6,881 nucleotides of DNA, taken from an uncultured Slackia sp. Lineage in GTDB: Bacteria > Actinomycetota > Coriobacteriia > Coriobacteriales > Eggerthellaceae. The stretch spans positions 1-6,881 of the forward strand of contig CAKUEV010000094.1 in NCBI GenBank assembly GCA_934646845.1. Reading direction: 5' to 3'. The notes beneath the pieces were generated by a model, which was not told where the DNA came from, did no database searches, and was given only the letters and a program-made list of their open reading frames with translations. Shown in pieces: positions 3,499 through 6,881 of this stretch. Every line of letters begins with the position of its first letter. Positions within the stretch are counted from its first letter, which is position 1. Both the position numbers and the translations under genes were made by a program.

Positions 3499-6021
3499 AT
3501 GTCCCGACTCGTTCACAGCGGAACAGGCGGAACCGCGCTCTCGAAGGGGATCAATCGTCGCTCGTTTCTGAAGCTGAGCGGCTCAGTTGCCGCTGCCGCA
3601 GCAATTCCGCAGGTGCTCACCGCCTGCTCGCCGTCTGACAAAGACGACTCCAAGAAATCCGAAAACGCCGTGGGCACCGCACAGCCCGAATACGACAAAA
3701 TCGGCCGCTGCACATGCGCGCCGAACTGCGTCGGCAGCTGCGGCATCAACGCATTCGTCAAAGACGACACCATCATCAAAGTTGAGCCCGCCGATTTCCC
3801 CGACACCAGCTACAACCGCATTTGCCTGTGCGGCATCTCCAATGCCATGCAGCGCGTCTACTCGCCCGACAGGGTGAAGTACCCCATGAAGCGCGTCGAA
3901 GGCACCGAGCGCGGCGCTGGCGAATGGGAGCGCATCAGCTGGGAAGAGGCCATCGACCTCATCCACGAGAAAATGACCACCAATATCGAGAAATACGGCT
4001 CCACGTCCAACTCCTGGATCACCATGGTTGGCAACTACGGCATCGTGCCGCAGTGTTTCTCGGCCATGATGGCGAACACTTACGACGGTACCCAGTGGAC
4101 GAACTTCGGCATCATGGGCGACCTCGGCTGCAACATGGGCTGGATCCCGACCATGGGCATTCAGCAAGACGCCGCCGACTGGAAAGACATGCTCGGCTCG
4201 AAGTCGATCATCATGTTCGGCTGCAACTACGCTGAAACCAACAAGCAGGAAATGCACTTCGTCTTCGACGCCCAGGAGGCAGGCGCGAAGGTCATCGTCG
4301 TCGACCCGCGCTGCTCGCGCACGGCCGCCAAGGCCGACTGGTGGATTCCCATTCGCCCTGGCACCGACGCCGCGCTCATGCTCGGCATGATGAAGTGGAT
4401 CATCGACAACGACAAAATCGACAAGGACTACATCCGCTCCACCACCAACGGCGCGTTCTTGGTTGACAAATCGACCAAGAAACTCGTCATGAGCAATGGC
4501 AAATACCTCGTGTGGGATGAGAAGGCGAACAAGGCCGTCGAAGTCGCCGCGCTCGACGATTCTCTCAAACCCATCTATCCCTCCGTCACCGTTTCCGGCG
4601 ACGTTCCCAAGGAATGTGAAGTTCCCGAAACCGCAGCAATCACGGGCACCTATACCGTGAAAGTCGATGGCGCCGACATCGAGGTTTCCCCCGCGTTCCA
4701 ATCCATCGTCGATTCCGTGCAGGATTACACGCCCGAATACGCGAGCTCGATTTGCGAAGTTCCCGCAGACGACATCGTGAAACTGGCGAAGATCTATGCG
4801 GAAGAGACGCCCTCGAAAATCCAAATCAGCCAGGGCACGAACCGTTACTGGAACGGACATTTGCCCACCCGCGCCGCCATTCAAATGGCCGCGATTACCG
4901 GTAACGTCGGCAAGCAGTACGCCAACGTGAACTGGGCGGGCGGCGGCCTTATGCGCATCCTGTTCTCGGTAACGGGCACCTCGCCCTACGAGGGCCACAA
5001 GGCGACCCCGCAGCCTGGCACACAGTGGATGAGCCTCGTCGCGAAGCAGGAGCCCTACCCCGTCAAACTCATCTGGTTCAACAACTACGGCTGGGGCACG
5101 CAAAGCCCCGAGGGCAATAAGCTCCTCCACGAGACGCTGCCCCAGCTCGACTTCGTCATCACGTCCGAGCAAATCATGAACTCCGGCGCCGAACTGAGCG
5201 ACCTCGTTTTGCCGATTTCCTCTTACTACGAAGAGCCCTTCGAGGTCATTACCTCGTGGTCGAATTTCTATGTGCAAGCTCGCAAGCAGGTCATTTCCCA
5301 GATGTATGAATCGAAGACCGACTTCCAGGTCGGCCAGATGCTCGCCGAGAAATTCGGCATCCTCGATAAGACCGACTGGAAATACGACATCGAGGAATGG
5401 CACCGCAAGTTCACCATCGAAGGCAACATCGCGCCCGAATTCAACACCATCGACTTCGACGAGCTGAAAGAGAAGCAGGTCGTTCGCGCCAACTTCCCTG
5501 ACCCGTACATTCCGTTCACGAGCAAGCGTTTCATGACGCCGTCGGGCAAGCTCGAGATTTACACCGAGTCGCTCATCGAATTCGGCGAGGAAGTCGCCGT
5601 GCACTACGAGCCCATCGAGTCGAACCGCACCGAGAAGGCGGCAACCTACCCGCTCACCTTCATGAACGCCCGCACCGTGTTCACCACCCATGGCCAGCAC
5701 GTAAACCTGCCGTGGATTCGCGAGGTCGTCTCTGAGCCGTGGATCGAGATTTCGGCGAAAGACGCCGGCGATCGCGGCATCGAGAGCGGAGATGTGGTCC
5801 GCATCTTCAACGACCGCGGCGAGTACAAAGTGAAGGCCCTGGTCACGGAAGAAATCAAGCCTGGCTGCGTCAACCAGCGCCAGGGTTGGTGGCCGAAGGA
5901 CTTCGTCGATAGCACCCACTATCGCGACCTGCTCCAAATGGATTTGAACCCTGCGCAAGACGCGATTTTCGAAACGAACTTCGCGCCCTATGACAACCTT
6001 GTTCAAATCGAGAAGGCTTAA
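3499..6021 (+). CDS. Tat-exported molybdopterin oxidoreductase, DMSO reductase superfamily, catalytic subunit
   Basis: This 840-residue protein is the likely catalytic subunit of an anaerobic respiratory reductase or dehydrogenase acting outside the membrane. The Tat signal has NRRSFLK (19-25), a hydrophobic stretch (26-41) and a possible lipobox LTAC with C43. A [4Fe-4S] site follows: C73-x3-C77-x3-C81-x27-C109. The molybdopterin domain starts near 119 (RVYSPDRVKYPMKRVEG) and includes DPRCSRTAAKADWWIPIRPG (269-288). TPSGKLEIY is at 680-688, and the C-terminal dinucleotide-binding domain spans about 716-835. The Mo ligand region GDLGCNMGW (207-215) has no Ser; D208 or C211 are candidates. C111 replaces the basic residue common after the fourth cysteine. 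The insert at about 318-398 (FLVDK, YLVWDE, GTYTVKVDG) resembles other superfamily members rather than DmsA. The start is supported by AAGGGGGAG just upstream. The substrate is unknown. Confidence 0.9.
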   Translation: MSRLVHSGTGGTALSKGINRRSFLKLSGSVAAAAAIPQVLTACSPSDKDDSKKSENAVGTAQPEYDKIGRCTCAPNCVGSCGINAFVKDDTIIKVEPADFPDTSYNRICLCGISNAMQRVYSPDRVKYPMKRVEGTERGAGEWERISWEEAIDLIHEKMTTNIEKYGSTSNSWITMVGNYGIVPQCFSAMMANTYDGTQWTNFGIMGDLGCNMGWIPTMGIQQDAADWKDMLGSKSIIMFGCNYAETNKQEMHFVFDAQEAGAKVIVVDPRCSRTAAKADWWIPIRPGTDAALMLGMMKWIIDNDKIDKDYIRSTTNGAFLVDKSTKKLVMSNGKYLVWDEKANKAVEVAALDDSLKPIYPSVTVSGDVPKECEVPETAAITGTYTVKVDGADIEVSPAFQSIVDSVQDYTPEYASSICEVPADDIVKLAKIYAEETPSKIQISQGTNRYWNGHLPTRAAIQMAAITGNVGKQYANVNWAGGGLMRILFSVTGTSPYEGHKATPQPGTQWMSLVAKQEPYPVKLIWFNNYGWGTQSPEGNKLLHETLPQLDFVITSEQIMNSGAELSDLVLPISSYYEEPFEVITSWSNFYVQARKQVISQMYESKTDFQVGQMLAEKFGILDKTDWKYDIEEWHRKFTIEGNIAPEFNTIDFDELKEKQVVRANFPDPYIPFTSKRFMTPSGKLEIYTESLIEFGEEVAVHYEPIESNRTEKAATYPLTFMNARTVFTTHGQHVNLPWIREVVSEPWIEISAKDAGDRGIESGDVVRIFNDRGEYKVKALVTEEIKPGCVNQRQGWWPKDFVDSTHYRDLLQMDLNPAQDAIFETNFAPYDNLVQIEKA

Positions 6022-6031
6022 GGAGGCCTCC
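6019..6031 (+). promoter_or_regulatory. Ribosome binding site of the ferredoxin subunit, overlapping the upstream stop
   Basis: TAAGGAGG joins the stop codon of the catalytic subunit directly to a consensus Shine-Dalgarno, 6 nt before the ATG at 6033. GGAGGCCTCC (6022-6031) is a perfect 10-nt palindrome that includes the Shine-Dalgarno. The tight spacing indicates coupled translation of the two subunits. Confidence 0.7.
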
Positions 6032-6032
6032 G

Positions 6033-6614
6033 ATGACCAAATATGCATTCGCCATTAACCTGCATCGCTGCATTGGATGCCGTACCTGCACCGTGAGCTG
6101 CAAGATGGAAAACCACGTCGCCGATGGCATTTGCCGCATTCCCGTGTACAACGACGCGGGCGAAACCGACGCCTCGCTCGACGCCCCTTCGGGAACCTAT
6201 CCCAACGTCACGTTCCTTTGGCGCCCCACCCCATGCCAGCACTGCGACAACGCGCCCTGCGTTGAAGCATGTCCGACGGGCGCCTCGTCGAAGCGCGAAG
6301 ACGGCGTTGTCGTGGTGGACAAGGAAGCGTGCATCGGCTGCGAGAAGTGCGCCGAAGCGTGCCCCTATCACGCGCGCAGTCTTGACGTTGAAGCGCAGGT
6401 CATTGACAAGTGCGAGATGTGCATCCACCGTCTTTCGAACGGCGAAGAGAAAACCATGTGCCAGCTGTGCTGCCCCAACCGCGCAATCGTCGTGGGCGAC
6501 CTGGACGACCCGAACTCTGAAATCTCGAAGATAGTCGCAGAGCACGAGTGCGAGCAGCTGCTCGCTGACCAAGGCACGGGCCCCAACGTCTACTACTGGC
6601 GCTCGGTTAGCTAG
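6033..6614 (+). CDS. Four-cluster ferredoxin-like electron-transfer subunit (DmsB type)
   Basis: This 193-residue iron-sulfur protein should pass electrons to or from the catalytic subunit encoded 11 nt upstream. The Cys pattern matches the DmsB/NrfC family: C13-x2-C16-x2-C19-x3-C23, C68-x2-C71-x4-C76-x3-C80, C100-x2-C103-x2-C106-x3-C110, and C127-x2-C130-x12-C143-x3-C147. This predicts four [4Fe-4S] clusters. All four groups are complete, and two further cysteines (C34, C146) are extra. There is no signal peptide or membrane segment. DmsB-type partners normally travel through Tat bound to their catalytic subunit, which fits the RRSFLK signal next door. The ATG at 6033 follows AGGAGG by 6 nt. 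A GC-rich hairpin follows the stop. The family role is firm; the redox partner beyond the operon is unknown. Confidence 0.92.
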   Translation: MTKYAFAINLHRCIGCRTCTVSCKMENHVADGICRIPVYNDAGETDASLDAPSGTYPNVTFLWRPTPCQHCDNAPCVEACPTGASSKREDGVVVVDKEACIGCEKCAEACPYHARSLDVEAQVIDKCEMCIHRLSNGEEKTMCQLCCPNRAIVVGDLDDPNSEISKIVAEHECEQLLADQGTGPNVYYWRSVS

Positions 6615-6624
6615 CACCACCCAC

Positions 6625-6661
6625 CGCGGGGAGCGGGCGGCCTCCCATCCCGCTCCCCGCG
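6625..6661 (+). other. GC-rich intercistronic hairpin
   Basis: CGCGGGGAGCGGG (6625-6637) pairs perfectly over 13 bp with CCCGCTCCCCGCG (6649-6661) around an 11-nt loop. No T-tract follows on either strand, so it is not a standard terminator. Ten nucleotides after the ferredoxin stop and about 140 before the next start, it would suit an mRNA-stabilising or attenuating element that lowers expression of the third gene relative to the first two. Confidence 0.6.
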
Positions 6662-6802
6662 CGGCGGCAGCGTTGCCCGAAGAGACGGCGAGCTATCAGG
6701 CCGCAAGCCGCGATCGGAAGGCGTTGTTTTCGACTTGCCCGGCGCCCAACACGCAGCCGATGCCACGCCGCCGTTTTTCGATTCCATACAGAAAGGACCG
6801 CT

Positions 6803-6881
6803 ATGTCGAACATGGAAGAACAAGCCCGAGAAGCTCGCGCGGAAGCGGCTCTCACAGCGCTTATCTCGCGGTGCCTTCTGC
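6803..6881 (+). CDS. Start of a probable TorD-family maturation chaperone (cut by window edge)
   Basis: Twenty-six codons are visible: MSNMEEQAREARAEAALTAL then ISRCLL. The ATG at 6803 is preceded by AAAGGA with 5 nt spacing. The acidic start followed by ARAEA..AL.SR.L is typical of TorD/DmsD-type chaperones, which hold the Tat signal of a molybdoenzyme until its cofactor is inserted. The place in the operon, after a catalytic subunit and its ferredoxin, supports this. A membrane anchor is unlikely because the visible part is charged and lacks a hydrophobic stretch. The assignment rests on a short fragment and mostly on context. The 188-nt gap before it is much wider than the 11-nt gap between the first two genes. 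Confidence 0.5.
   Translation, partial: MSNMEEQAREARAEAALTALISRCLL

Noticed and set aside
3583..6048. Very long open frame on the minus strand opposite the oxidoreductase (821 codons)
   Set aside because: It mirrors the oxidoreductase, whose GC-rich codon use suppresses stops in the opposite strand. The translation shows no family motif, is rich in Val/Asp/Arg/Gly runs typical of antisense frames, and the plus-strand protein is unmistakable.
1..6881. CRISPR array or toxin-antitoxin/defence module
   Set aside because: No regularly spaced repeats of suitable length and no small paired genes were seen.

Overview
The window looks like a piece of chromosome from a high-GC anaerobic actinobacterium, most likely a Coriobacteriia/Eggerthellaceae gut-type organism. 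This is inference from three things: a Tat-exported molybdopterin oxidoreductase paired with a four-cluster ferredoxin, a MerR-like regulator in the style of that group, and GC-rich codon use. No rRNA or other marker gene is present to settle the taxonomy.

Left part (1-1143). An IS3-family insertion sequence, cut by the window edge, occupies roughly 1-524 on the minus strand. It has orfA and an in-frame fragment of orfB in the -1 frame, with an A-AAG slip site directly before the orfA stop. It appears to have landed in a small MerR/HTH-type regulator gene (minus strand, start at 868). That gene also carries an in-frame TGA, so it is a doubly broken pseudogene. Its former control region (869-1143) still holds a palindrome, a direct repeat and a long inverted repeat.

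Middle part (1144-3240). A WalJ/YycJ-type metallo-beta-lactamase-fold hydrolase (plus strand) converges on a YebC/PmpR-family regulator (minus strand), with a strong hairpin terminator between them. The yebC leader has a recognisable promoter and two mutually exclusive hairpins, one of which would hide the ribosome binding site. Further upstream, a long hairpin followed by a T-tract on the minus strand looks like a terminator with no obvious gene feeding it.

Right part (3241-6881). A plus-strand operon encodes an 840-residue Tat-exported molybdopterin oxidoreductase with a possible lipobox, then an electron-transfer subunit with four predicted [4Fe-4S] clusters. After a GC-rich hairpin comes the first 26 codons of a third gene, probably a TorD-type maturation chaperone. 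Together these would form a respiratory reductase (or dehydrogenase): catalytic subunit, electron carrier and chaperone. No membrane anchor gene is visible. The substrate cannot be read from the sequence. The catalytic subunit departs from DmsA at two usually informative positions: a Cys replaces the basic residue after the fourth cluster cysteine, and there is no Ser at the expected Mo-ligand site, where Asp or Cys are the candidates.
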